From NCBI GenBank assembly GCA_038230515.1, contig JBBRND010000003.1:150526-214525 (forward strand): DNA of 64,000 nucleotides. The letters are read 5' to 3'. This DNA comes from JAPLDB01 sp038230515 (GTDB taxonomy: Bacteria > Bacteroidota > Bacteroidia > AKYH767-A > 2013-40CM-41-45). The translations under genes and the position numbers were made by a program. The notes under the pieces are model-generated. The model saw only the letters and a program-made list of their open reading frames with translations. It was not told the origin of the DNA and did not search any database. Positions 36,479-45,007 of the stretch are shown piece by piece. The number at the start of each line of letters is the position of its first letter. Within the stretch, counting starts at the first letter, position 1.

Positions 36479-36652
36479 ATTAGTTAATTGAGTTGACTAA
36501 GTTGATTGAGTTAATTGGTAAGAAGTTCAATCGCATTTAGCGGAGGGCAAAAATAGAATTTATTAGAGAATAAGAAATTTACTTTTGCGTTTCTTCAGAA
36601 AGAGTGGCTGCTCCCGATTAACTTATTTAACTTAGTCAACAAATCAACTATC
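36479..36652. repeat. TTGACTAAGTTGATT inverted-repeat region between pdhB and the J-domain gene
   Basis: The left part (36483-36522) reads TTAGTTAATTGAGTTGACTA then AGTTGATTGAGTTAATTGG. The right part (36615-36652) reads ATTAACTTATTTAACTTAGT then CAACAAATCAACTATC, its rough inverse. About 95 bp including a promoter lie between the arms. The 13-mer TAACTTAGTCAAC is shared with the repeat at 63257-63447. Confidence 0.55.
36580..36587 (+). promoter_or_regulatory. -7 promoter box for the J-domain gene
   Basis: TACTTTTG matches TAnnTTTG exactly, 74 nt before the ATG at 36662. No clear TTG at the -33 position. Confidence 0.45.
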
Positions 36653-36661
36653 TTCCGACCA

Positions 36662-37210
36662 ATGTCACTCATTGAACAGTATCAACTTCTCGAAATCGGC
36701 AGCGATGCTGACATGGATGAATTGAAAAAAGCATTTCGCAAAAAGGCGAAACAATGTCATCCTGATCTCAATGCATCGCCCGATGCGCAGGCAGAATTTA
36801 TTCGTTTACATACTGCGTATGAAATGGTGATGGCTCACTTGCAGGGAAGAACTCATTCAGGATTTTATCAAGAACCTGTCAGTTTTGCTGCGGCTGAAGT
36901 TGCAGAGAGAAGAGCGGCAATGAAAAAGCGGGCGGAGAATTATGCGAAGATGAAATACGAAGAGTTTATGAGAGAGTGCGAAGCATACCGCAATTCTCCT
37001 TACTCATGGATTTTTAAAATTCTTTATTACGGATTGTATTACCTCTACCTGTTTTGTGCGATGTTGTTTGCTTTCGTTCCATTGCTGGCAGGGTATCAGG
37101 GAGGAATTTTCTACTTATTTATTTGTTCCCCTCTTTTTGTGCTTTCATTTTTTACGGTAAAGATGGCGAAGGGATGGAAGAAAGAAATTGATCCGTTGTT
37201 TAATTATTAA
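36662..37210 (+). CDS. Membrane-anchored J-domain (DnaJ-like) protein
   Basis: 182 residues. Residues 3-60 form a J domain: YQLLEIGSDADMDELKKAFR, KKAKQCHPDLN with the HPD motif that stimulates Hsp70 ATPase, then FIRLHTAYEMVM. Residues about 75-105 are basic helix (AEVAERRAAMKKRAENYAKM). Two transmembrane helices follow (ILYYGLYYLYLFCAMLFAFV; GGIFYLFICSPLFVLSFF), so the J domain probably sits at the cytoplasmic face of the inner membrane. It lacks the Gly/Phe region and zinc fingers of DnaJ. It converges with the small TPR gene, overlapping its stop by 4 nt. Confidence 0.9.
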   Translation: MSLIEQYQLLEIGSDADMDELKKAFRKKAKQCHPDLNASPDAQAEFIRLHTAYEMVMAHLQGRTHSGFYQEPVSFAAAEVAERRAAMKKRAENYAKMKYEEFMRECEAYRNSPYSWIFKILYYGLYYLYLFCAMLFAFVPLLAGYQGGIFYLFICSPLFVLSFFTVKMAKGWKKEIDPLFNY

Positions 37211-37524
37211 TCAAGCAACTCGAGCGCGCTGCGAAGCTCATTCAACGTCTTCTGATTGTTTTGCTTTAGCGCTATTTCCATGCCTCTCTCATAAGCAGAA
37301 GTTGCTTTTGAAGAATCCTTTTCTGATTCATAAAATTTCCCCAACTGATAATACGATGCGAGGTAATTAGGATTTCTTTTCAGAATCTGTTCGAGGTTTG
37401 AAATCGCATCTGCAATGTTTCCAAGTTTTTCAAATTCCAATGCAAGTGCGTATTGAGAAAAATCATCGGTGGGATCATCTGCGAGATATTGCTTTAATGT
37501 TTCTATTCGTAAATTATTTGTCAT
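37207..37524 (-). CDS. Small TPR protein
   Basis: 105 residues, no signal peptide. It holds about two and a half TPR units: FSQYALALEFEKLGNIADAI, then ASYYQLGKFYESEKDSSKAT. Such short TPR proteins are common in Bacteroidota genomes next to core genes; the partner is unknown. Its 3' end overlaps that of the J-domain gene, and it is divergent from etfB. Confidence 0.8.
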   Translation of the reverse strand: MTNNLRIETLKQYLADDPTDDFSQYALALEFEKLGNIADAISNLEQILKRNPNYLASYYQLGKFYESEKDSSKATSAYERGMEIALKQNNQKTLNELRSALELLD

Positions 37525-37568
37525 TGCTTTTTTGGGTAAAGAAAAAATGTAAATTCGCGCGACTTTTA

Positions 37569-37645
37569 TAGTACGAAAAACGAATCAAGCGAATTTACGA
37601 ATTTGTTATTCTTAAGATTCGTAACCTTTCGATATTCGAATAACA
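37569..37645. repeat. CGAAT-word cluster upstream of etfB
   Basis: Short words CGAAT and ATTCG recur: AAACGAATC, GCGAATTTACGAATTTG, GATTCGTAAC, GATATTCGAATAACAAC. A similar cluster, ending in CGAATAACAA, lies at 52363-52408 in front of another gene. It may fold into weak hairpins. Confidence 0.35.
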
Positions 37646-37647
37646 AC

Positions 37648-38385
37648 ATGAAGATACTCGTTTGCATTTCGCACGTTCCTGACACAACGGCAAAAATAAA
37701 TTTTACTCCTGATAATAAAGAATTCGTTTCGCAGGGCGTTACGTTTATCGTGAATCCGTATGATGAGATCGCTCTTGCCCGCGCCATTGAACTTACGGAT
37801 GACGGCAAAGGAACAGTTACCACCATCAACGTAGGCGATGTTTCCACTGAGCCAACCATCCGCAAGACGCTTGCTATCGGGGCAACAGATTCCATTCGGG
37901 TGAATGCAGCTCCGCGTGACGGATATTTTGTGGCAAAGCAAATTGCCAACATCGCCAAGCAAAATAATTACGACATCATTCTCTGCGGACGCGAGTCAAG
38001 CGATCATAATGGCGCCTCCATTCCTTCCATGATTGGAGAGCTTCTTGGTGTTGCAAGCATTTCATCAGCAAAAAAATTAGAGGTGGATGGCACTACGGCA
38101 ACGCTGGAAAGAGAAATTGAAGGAGGAAAAGAAATTGTAAGTACACCGTTTCCTTTCGTTGCAGGTGCATCAGAAGGAATGGCTGAACCAAAAATTCCGA
38201 ACATGCGCGGCATCATGAGTGCACGTACAAAACCATTAACTGTGGTTGAGCCGATTGAAGTTCCTCAACTCGCAAAAGTGATTTCGTATGATAAACCCGT
38301 TGCAAGAACTTCAGTGAAAATGATTGCTGCCGATGATGCAGGAAAAATATGGGAAATGATAAGGGAAGAGAAGAAGGTGATTTGA
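37648..38385 (+). CDS. etfB: Electron transfer flavoprotein, beta subunit
   Basis: 245 residues from ATG 37648 (MKILVCISHVPDTTAKINF), the usual start of family members; an in-frame upstream start at 37603 adds non-conserved residues. It binds AMP/FAD with EtfA and carries electrons from acyl-CoA dehydrogenases to the quinone pool. Family motifs are VNPYDEIALARAIEL, DIILCGRESSDHNGASIPSM, IGELLGVASISSA and FPFVAGASEGMAEPKIPNMR. etfA follows 43 nt downstream, so a two-gene operon is clear. Confidence 0.95.
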   Translation: MKILVCISHVPDTTAKINFTPDNKEFVSQGVTFIVNPYDEIALARAIELTDDGKGTVTTINVGDVSTEPTIRKTLAIGATDSIRVNAAPRDGYFVAKQIANIAKQNNYDIILCGRESSDHNGASIPSMIGELLGVASISSAKKLEVDGTTATLEREIEGGKEIVSTPFPFVAGASEGMAEPKIPNMRGIMSARTKPLTVVEPIEVPQLAKVISYDKPVARTSVKMIAADDAGKIWEMIREEKKVI

Positions 38386-38428
38386 AAATGGAGGAATGGA
38401 AGAATAAAAAATACTTAAAGATTTGTCA

Positions 38429-39406
38429 ATGTCAGTTTTAGTTTTTGTAGAGAACGTTCAGGGTAAATTCAAGAAGTCAACTTTTGAAGTTGTTAGTTTT
38501 GGATTTGCTGTTGCGCAGAAGTTGGGAACAACCGTAACCGCTTTATCAATCGGGGATGTAAGCGATGATGAATTGCAGAAGCTGTCAAAGTATGGCGCTT
38601 CAAAAATTCTGAATTCAAAAAATGAAAAATTGAAAGTGATCAATGTTCAACCTTATGCATCGGTAATTGCTGAAGCAGCAAAAGCAGAAGCAACAAAAGT
38701 TATTGTTGTGCCTGCAAGCTTTTCAGGAAAAGGAATTGCTGCTCGCGTGGCTGTGAAACTGGAAGCTGGTCTCGGAGAAAATGTGATTGACATTCCTGAT
38801 ACTTCAAATGGTTTTGTGATAAAGAAGGGTTCGTATTCAGGAAAGGCATATTCTTTTGTTCAGATTTCTTCTGATGTGAAAGTGGTAAGTATGGTTCCGA
38901 ACTCTTACAAAGTTGTTGAGAATACAACGACAGCAACTATTCAATCTTTCGAACCACAATTGAATGAGAATGATTTCAAATTGACAGTGAAAGAAACCAT
39001 TCGTGCTACAGATAAAATTTCACTGCCCGATGCAGAACTTGTTGTTTCCGCAGGTCGCGGAATGAAAGGTCCTGAGAATTGGGGAATGATTGAAGAACTT
39101 GCAAACATACTTGGTGCAGCAACTGCATGCAGCAAGCCCGTGAGCGATGCAGGATGGAGACCGCACAGTGAGCACGTTGGACAAACAGGCATTGCAATCA
39201 GCCCGAACCTCTATGTGGCAATTGGAATATCGGGAGCTATTCAGCATCTTGCAGGAGTCAGTTCTTCAAAAGTAATTGTGGTGGTGAACAAAGATCCTGA
39301 TGCGCCATTCTTCAAAGCGGCTGACTACGGAATTGTGGGTGACGCATTTGAAGTTGTGCCAAAAATGATTGAAGGTGCAAAAGCTTTTAAGGCAAGTCAG
39401 AATTGA
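38429..39406 (+). CDS. etfA: Electron transfer flavoprotein, alpha subunit
   Basis: 325 residues from ATG 38429 (MSVLVFVENVQGKFKKSTFE); the TTG two codons upstream is rejected. The C-terminal half is the conserved FAD-binding domain: VVSAGRGMKGPENWGMIEEL, then KPVSDAGWRPHSEHVGQTG, AISPNLYVAIGISGAIQHLA and VVNKDPDAPFFKAADYGIVG. It pairs with EtfB to form the soluble ETF heterodimer. Confidence 0.96.
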   Translation: MSVLVFVENVQGKFKKSTFEVVSFGFAVAQKLGTTVTALSIGDVSDDELQKLSKYGASKILNSKNEKLKVINVQPYASVIAEAAKAEATKVIVVPASFSGKGIAARVAVKLEAGLGENVIDIPDTSNGFVIKKGSYSGKAYSFVQISSDVKVVSMVPNSYKVVENTTTATIQSFEPQLNENDFKLTVKETIRATDKISLPDAELVVSAGRGMKGPENWGMIEELANILGAATACSKPVSDAGWRPHSEHVGQTGIAISPNLYVAIGISGAIQHLAGVSSSKVIVVVNKDPDAPFFKAADYGIVGDAFEVVPKMIEGAKAFKASQN

Positions 39407-39474
39407 GTTGATTATTGTGTAACTAAAAATGTCTATTTTCGATAAATGATTTTTTCCCCGTTCCTGGAACACGC

Positions 39475-40077
39475 ATGAAGAAGATCAAATTAGAAATTGT
39501 AGGACTGTCATACAGTCAAACCCAGTCGGGCGCGTATGCGTTGGTACTTGGAGAAGATAAAGGCAAACGCAGACTACCGATTATCATTGGGGCATTTGAA
39601 GCGCAGGCAATTGCCATTGAACTGGAGAACATGACCCCTACCCGACCGCTCACGCACGATCTTTTCAAAAGTTTTGCTACGGCTTTCAATATTGAAGTGG
39701 AAGAGGTAATCATCTTCAATCTTCTCGAAGGAGTTTTTTATGCAAAGCTCGTTTGCACGGATGGTGAGAAACGTTTGGAGATTGACGCACGCACCAGCGA
39801 TGCCATTGCAATTTCCGTTCGCTTCGATTGCCCTATTTATACGTATGAATTTATTCTTGCATCAGCAGGAGTTGCCATTGAAGAGAACACTCCGATTGAA
39901 GGTGCTGTTGAAGAAAAAGTTGAAAAGAAACCAAAGTCATCAGTTCTTTCTGAGAACGAGCTTGCAAGTTCGCCTACTGAAGAATTAAAAGACCTGCTGA
40001 AGAAAGCGATTGATGAAGAAGCTTATGAACGCGCCACCAAGATAAGGGATGAGTTGGCGAGGAGAAAGAATAATTAA
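39475..40077 (+). CDS. Bifunctional nuclease (DUF151) domain protein with UVR domain
   Basis: 200 residues. Residues 3-135 are a BFN/DUF151 domain (EIVGLSYSQTQSGAYALVLG; RRLPIIIGAFEAQAIAIELE; RPLTHDLFKSFATAFNIEVE; LEIDARTSDAIAISVRFDCP). After a Lys/Glu-rich linker, residues 165-198 form a UVR-type helical pair (ELKDLLKKAIDEEAYERATK then IRDELARRKN), which usually mediates protein contact. DUF151 plus UVR is a common arrangement in Bacteroidota; nuclease activity was reported for plant members but the bacterial role is unproven. A strong terminator follows it. Confidence 0.9.
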   Translation: MKKIKLEIVGLSYSQTQSGAYALVLGEDKGKRRLPIIIGAFEAQAIAIELENMTPTRPLTHDLFKSFATAFNIEVEEVIIFNLLEGVFYAKLVCTDGEKRLEIDARTSDAIAISVRFDCPIYTYEFILASAGVAIEENTPIEGAVEEKVEKKPKSSVLSENELASSPTEELKDLLKKAIDEEAYERATKIRDELARRKNN

Positions 40078-40118
40078 ATCCTGCGGCAGCAGGCAGCATA
40101 AATTATAAAGAAATAAGT

Positions 40119-40152
40119 AACCTGGCATCATTGTCAGGTTTTTTATTTTTTT
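40119..40152 (+). terminator. Rho-independent terminator after the DUF151 gene
   Basis: AACCTGGCA, loop TCAT, then TGTCAGGTT forms a 9-bp stem with one G-T pair, followed by a T-rich tract TTTTATTTTTTT. Confidence 0.85.
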
Positions 40153-40210
40153 GACGGTCTCATCTTTATTCTTAATTCTGCATCTTCAATTTTAAATTCT
40201 TAATTTCATT

Positions 40211-41485
40211 ATGGGCAGATTCCACGGACTTATCGGCATTGTTCTCATTCTCGGCATTGCTTATCTTCTCTCCAACAACCGCAAAGCAATTAACCTGCGC
40301 GTAATCCTTAGCGGACTTGCGCTTCAGCTTGCACTTGCACTGTTCATTCTGAAAACTTCCATCGGGCAATCTATTTTCTCACACATCGCCAAAGCAATTA
40401 CCAAGGTACTCGACTTTGCGATGGACGGAGCAAATTTCGTTTTCGGTTTGCTGGTAGATAAAGCAACACTCGACAAAGTTGTTGGTCCTGCACACTCATT
40501 TATTTTCATGTTCAAGATAATGCCGACAATAATTTTTGTGGCGGTACTCGTAAGCATTGCTTATCACATCGGACTGATGCAACGCATTGTTTCTGTTTTT
40601 GCAAAGGGAATGAAATGGATTATGAACGTGAGCGGATCGGAAGCGCTGAGTAATGTATCGAGTGCCTTTGTCGGTCAGGTGGAAGCGCAGATTTTGATAA
40701 AGCCATATATCAACACAATGACGATGAGCGAACTTCTTGCTTCGATGGCGGGAAGCATGGCTTGCATTGCGGGAGGTGTGATGGCAGTTTATATTTCCAT
40801 GGGTGTGCCTGCGGAATATTTACTGGCGGCAAGCATTATGGCTGCACCTGCGGCATTAGTCATTTCAAAAATTGTAATTCCCGAAACGGAAGTATCAGAA
40901 ACAAAAGGCACGGTGAAACTGGAGGTGAAGAAGGCGCACAGCAACTTGATGGATGCCATCAGTCACGGGGCTGGCGATGGATTAAAAGTTTCGCTCAACG
41001 TAATTGCGATGTTGATTGGTGTCATTGCTTTGATTGCAATGATTGATTACCTGCTCGGCAAATTCGGAATGTTCATGTTTAACCACACGGCTTACGATGC
41101 ATTTCTCGGAATGAGCTTTCAGCATTTCAGCTTGAAAGAAATTCTTGGCTCCATCTTCTCCGTTTTTGCGTGGGCAATGGGTGTGCCTTCGCAGGATACG
41201 CATGTGGTGGGGCAATTGCTCGGAACAAAATTGGCGGTGAACGAATTTGTGGCTTACCTCGATCTCTCCGCAATAAAAAATACGCTCGATCCTAAATCAT
41301 TACTCATCGTAAGTTTTGCCTGTTGCGGCTTTGCAAATTTTTCTTCCATCGCTATACAGGTTGGCGGCATTGGCGAACTTGCACCCATGCGAAGAGCCGA
41401 TCTTGCGCGGCTCGGTTTCAAAGCCCTTATCTGCGGAACACTGGCTTCTTATCTCTCGGCTACGGTGGCGGGGATATTGAGTTGA
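40211..41485 (+). CDS. Concentrative nucleoside transporter (CNT/NupC family)
   Basis: 424 residues with about nine or more membrane segments. It imports nucleosides with H+ or Na+. It starts MGRFHGLIGIVLILGIAYLL, then NNRKAINLRVILSGLALQLA. Conserved CNT segments are FVGQVEAQILIKPYINTMT, MAGSMACIAGGVMAVYISMG, VPAEYLLAASIMAAPAALVI with SKIVIPETE, GAGDGLKVSLNVIAMLIG, and the C-terminal CGFANFSSIAIQVGGIGELA. It has its own leader; the region before the start has repeated ATTCTTAATT-type words. Array C lies directly downstream. Confidence 0.95.
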   Translation: MGRFHGLIGIVLILGIAYLLSNNRKAINLRVILSGLALQLALALFILKTSIGQSIFSHIAKAITKVLDFAMDGANFVFGLLVDKATLDKVVGPAHSFIFMFKIMPTIIFVAVLVSIAYHIGLMQRIVSVFAKGMKWIMNVSGSEALSNVSSAFVGQVEAQILIKPYINTMTMSELLASMAGSMACIAGGVMAVYISMGVPAEYLLAASIMAAPAALVISKIVIPETEVSETKGTVKLEVKKAHSNLMDAISHGAGDGLKVSLNVIAMLIGVIALIAMIDYLLGKFGMFMFNHTAYDAFLGMSFQHFSLKEILGSIFSVFAWAMGVPSQDTHVVGQLLGTKLAVNEFVAYLDLSAIKNTLDPKSLLIVSFACCGFANFSSIAIQVGGIGELAPMRRADLARLGFKALICGTLASYLSATVAGILS

Positions 41486-41506
41486 GAAATATATAACTCA
41501 CTCTAA

Positions 41507-41795
41507 TTGTAATTTATTACAATAGGGTTCGTAACATTTATTTCCCCATTGTAAATTCTTACAGTACTACATTTACGTTTATTTATAGTATTGTAAGAAC
41601 TTACAATGCCGTCAAAAAGATTATTAGTCCTATTGTAAGAACTTACAGTGCCATCCAAATGCTTCTGTACCCTATTGTAAGAAGTTGCAATGCCATCAAA
41701 AACAGTCTGCACCCTATTGTAAGGAACTACAATGCCATCAAAACCATTTTTACCCCTATTGTAAGAAATTACAATGCACTTTTTATCAAATTTCA
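41507..41795. repeat. Tandem palindromic array C, exact 42-bp period (two 21-bp halves), 7 copies
   Basis: TTGTAAG-type units begin at 41507, 41549, 41591, 41633, 41675, 41717 and 41759, exactly 42 bp apart. The core TTGTAAGAACTTACAA is a perfect 16-bp interrupted palindrome; the outer copies vary. It is followed by TGCCATCAAAA and a more variable stretch up to the next unit. The first two copies are diverged. It lies between the nucleoside transporter and the 41911 gene. A minus-strand frame of 100 codons is open through it but is repeat-derived. Confidence 0.92.
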
Positions 41796-41910
41796 GGCAT
41801 TTCATTCTTTTGGGTTTTTCGATCGGAGAGATTCTTATCGGATTGAAAACCTAGTAACATGATAAACATGGACCTTTCCGGATCATACAATTTTTCAAAA
41901 ACCATTTCTC

Positions 41911-43341
41911 ATGAAAAAAATTCCGTTCACCCTTCTTGTTCTTTCTCTTTTTGTTTTTGCAGGAGAGAAAAGTTTTGCAAGCCATGCGGTAGGGGCAGAG
42001 ATTACTTACCAATGCTTAGGAGGAAATAATTACCGTTTCTTTTTTACCCTGTATCGTGATTGTGCCGGAATTCCGGTTAACGTGCAATACAGCATTGCGG
42101 CAACTTCAACCTGCGGTGGAAGTGTTTCGATCACTGTTGATCTTGATTCAACTCTTGAAGTTACTCAAAACTGCTCTTCAGTTGTTACGCAATGTGTAAG
42201 TGGGAGCTACTTTGGAATAGAAGCAAACTATTATCATGGGGATGTTGTGCTTCCTTCGGTATGTAATTTATGGACATTTGGACTAAGCCCTGCAATCTGC
42301 AACAGAAGTTCTTCAATAAATAATTTGAGTCCGAACAGAAGCACCTATTGTCTGTATGTTCAGGCAACCTTGAACAATGCAGCGGTTCAATGCAATAATG
42401 CTCCTCAGTTTTTGATCACTCCACAATTTCATTTTTGTGCTAATCAAATTCAGTTTATGCATCAGTATGCGCAGGATATTGATGGCGATTCATTAGTGTA
42501 TCAAATGATAACTCCGCGATCTGATCCAACAACTAATGTAGCATACATTCCCAGCTTGTCGGGCACACAACCCGTTACTTACACAACTTCTGCTGACTCC
42601 ACCGAGTTTGATCCTGCAACAGGAGATATTCGTTTCCTTGCAAACGCAATACAGACAACTGTAGTGGCAGTTCAGATTAATGATTACAGAAACGGAATAC
42701 TTATAGGAAGCGTGGAACGGGATATTGAGACGATATTTAATAACTGTACAAACCAACCTCCCACATCAACCGGCATAAACGGAACATCTACCTATGAAGC
42801 ACACATTTGCGTGGATTCTCTTTTCTCTTTTCAGGTATCAACGTTTGATGCAGATTCAGACAGCACTTTTATTTCATGGAGCGGAGGTGAGTTCAGTTCT
42901 TCGGGAGGAGTTTTTCAGTCAGGAACTTTTTCATGGCATCCTGATTCTTCTTTTATCAGCGTTAATCCTCATGTTTTTATTTTGACCGTTTCAGATAATT
43001 ATTGCCCGTATGTTTCTACTAATTCATATCCGTTTTATATTTATGTTGATAGTTGCCAGGCCACTTCAGGAATAAGTGAGATGGCTATGACTACAAACTT
43101 CTCCGCAAACTATTCTCCTCCCTACCACTCCATCCGCTTCAATTACAAACTCAGTGAGGCAAGTGCAGCCATTGTTTCTTTGTATGATGTTGAAGGAAGA
43201 GAGATCAAAAACAGTTCTGTTGAGAAGATAAAAGAAGCAGAAAGAGAAATGGATATAAATGGAATTGCAGCAGGAGTTTATTTGCTGAATCTGAAAACAG
43301 GAAACGGAGTTACGAGATCAGTGAAGGTGGTGGTTGAGTAA
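41911..43341 (+). CDS. T9SS-sorted secreted protein, gliding-associated-like N-terminus
   Basis: 476 residues. The signal peptide is FTLLVLSLFVFAGEKSFA. The mature N-terminus, SHAVGAEITYQCLGGNNYRF then FFTLYRDCAGIPVNVQY, is the start seen in many large Bacteroidota surface proteins with HAxGGEITY. The body has paired Cys residues and Ig-like strands (AQDIDGDSLVYQMITPRSD; FDADSDSTFISWSGGEFSS). The C-terminal about 80 residues resemble a T9SS type A domain (FNYKLSEASAAIVSLYDVEG; AAGVYLLNLKTGNGV; SVKVVVE), but the YPNP start is replaced by a divergent segment. Probably a surface or filament protein; function unknown. Confidence 0.85.
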   Translation: MKKIPFTLLVLSLFVFAGEKSFASHAVGAEITYQCLGGNNYRFFFTLYRDCAGIPVNVQYSIAATSTCGGSVSITVDLDSTLEVTQNCSSVVTQCVSGSYFGIEANYYHGDVVLPSVCNLWTFGLSPAICNRSSSINNLSPNRSTYCLYVQATLNNAAVQCNNAPQFLITPQFHFCANQIQFMHQYAQDIDGDSLVYQMITPRSDPTTNVAYIPSLSGTQPVTYTTSADSTEFDPATGDIRFLANAIQTTVVAVQINDYRNGILIGSVERDIETIFNNCTNQPPTSTGINGTSTYEAHICVDSLFSFQVSTFDADSDSTFISWSGGEFSSSGGVFQSGTFSWHPDSSFISVNPHVFILTVSDNYCPYVSTNSYPFYIYVDSCQATSGISEMAMTTNFSANYSPPYHSIRFNYKLSEASAAIVSLYDVEGREIKNSSVEKIKEAEREMDINGIAAGVYLLNLKTGNGVTRSVKVVVE

Positions 43342-43452
43342 TTTCTTTATTAAAGAGAACGCCTAAAACATTTCGAAAACTTAATAGATGCCTTGCCGAG
43401 GGATACTTTATCGCACTAGTTACCTCTAAAGATTTTGGTAAAAGGGGCGGGC

Positions 43453-44844
43453 TTAAGAATTATTATCCAGTAAATACATCTCCTTTTTTTTCCCTTTCTC
43501 AAGCAGTTCTTCTTCACTTTTTTTCTTCAACGTTTTATATGTTTCGGAGATCATGAACAAGCTGGCTACGAAGAAAGGGATTGCAGGAATTTTGTATCGA
43601 ACCAAACTGCCGAAATTGCTGGTAGTTAATCCGATTGAAAAGGCAAAGAAAATGCTGAATACGATTGAAAAGAAAAGAAAATCGTGCTTGAACATAAGTA
43701 TGAACAGATTGAACACACGGATTTGAAGAAGGAGATAAATTGTTAAAATAAGTAAGATAAAATTCTCAATACCGGATGCTATCATTCCCGGATTGTAAGC
43801 TTCCCAAATGTAAGGCCTGAATAACGCTGCCACTATTGCCAGAGGCGCTTTACCTAATATGCCTGAAACCGTAGGATCAAAATCCCCAATATCAAAAGAG
43901 GATCCTCCATAATAATCCTGTTTAAGGTCTTGCTGAGTAACCACTGCTTTTGACAGAACATTATCCACTCTGTAGTCACCAAGAGAGTTGCCAATTAGGT
44001 TGAGCATCAAATACCCGATACCGATTGAAACAATTATAAACATTGGAGTGATGACCGTTTTCAACAGCTTATTTTCGATACTGGAAAGCATAATTCCTAC
44101 CGCCCACATTACAGTTCCCGGCATTAAAGCGAAGAATATATACGGCTTTATTTTTATTAACAAAAAGGATGCGACAATCATAAAAAAAATATTCCGGGTA
44201 TAGGACTTTTTTAATTTTATTATCTGGTGAAAGGATGAAATAAATAAGGCAACTGCAGCAAAGGTGATGGAATCCTTCAATATTCCCGATCCCCAAAATA
44301 CAACTGAAGGGATGTAAAATATGGAGAAAGCCATTTGACGTTGTAAAGTAGGAAATTCGTAAATAAGGGTTTGATACAGTCGCCAAATGGCTTGGTAACA
44401 AATAAAGGAAAGCAGCATAGTGGTGCCTATGAAACTATTGAAGCTTAGGAAACACAATGGCCACACCAGCCGGTCAACCCAAAAGGCATGAACATCGTAA
44501 GAATATATAACCCAGTCAGTGTCAAAATCAAAAGACCTCCACACAGCTATATCAATGCCTGAAATACTGAGACGGAGCATTTGAAACGGACTCTTCAGAA
44601 ATGCCTTTGAAACCGATACGCAATCATGAAAATAACTTGTTGTATCGCCTCCCTGATAATAAAAAACATATACTAAGCAAATTAATATTGATCCCAGCAT
44701 TTTTACCATCAATCCCGGCACATGATACCGGTAGCTTGGATTGCTTCCGATATTTCGATTCTTAATGGAAGTGGCAATAAAATAAAATAATATTAAATAA
44801 ATTACAGGAACTATTAAGTCAACAAAAGTTAGAAATTGAACCAT
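43453..44844 (-). CDS. Polytopic membrane protein, possible polysaccharide polymerase
   Basis: 463 residues with about ten or eleven hydrophobic segments (FVDLIVPVIYLILFYFIATS; LGSILICLVYVFYYQGGDTT; MLLSFICYQAIWRLYQTL; FILLILTIYLLLQIRVFNLF). The organisation, with a large loop between early helices (YDVHAFWVDRLVWPLCFLSF), resembles EpsG- or Wzy-like polymerases that build surface polysaccharides. No motif proves it. It is divergent from a GT4 glycosyltransferase gene at 45008, which fits a polysaccharide role, but this is inference. The C-terminus is a charged tail (KKKSEEELLEKGKKKEMY). Confidence 0.75.
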   Translation of the reverse strand: MVQFLTFVDLIVPVIYLILFYFIATSIKNRNIGSNPSYRYHVPGLMVKMLGSILICLVYVFYYQGGDTTSYFHDCVSVSKAFLKSPFQMLRLSISGIDIAVWRSFDFDTDWVIYSYDVHAFWVDRLVWPLCFLSFNSFIGTTMLLSFICYQAIWRLYQTLIYEFPTLQRQMAFSIFYIPSVVFWGSGILKDSITFAAVALFISSFHQIIKLKKSYTRNIFFMIVASFLLIKIKPYIFFALMPGTVMWAVGIMLSSIENKLLKTVITPMFIIVSIGIGYLMLNLIGNSLGDYRVDNVLSKAVVTQQDLKQDYYGGSSFDIGDFDPTVSGILGKAPLAIVAALFRPYIWEAYNPGMIASGIENFILLILTIYLLLQIRVFNLFILMFKHDFLFFSIVFSIFFAFSIGLTTSNFGSLVRYKIPAIPFFVASLFMISETYKTLKKKSEEELLEKGKKKEMYLLDNNS

Positions 44845-45007
44845 GAATTATGAAAAGATTGCAATGAAGTTTTTAGTTTTCAGAGGAATGGTTTTTCTCA
44901 ATTGAATTGCAAGCTGACATCTTAAAAAAATTTAGAGAACGACCAAAGGTAAAATAATTATTTCTACCTTCAATAACTCAATAAATAGTTGTTTTTTTGC
45001 CGGCATC

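Noticed and set aside
41503..41805. Minus-strand 100-codon frame through array C
   Set aside because: 14-residue repeats follow from the 42-bp period; there is no leader, signal or family match.
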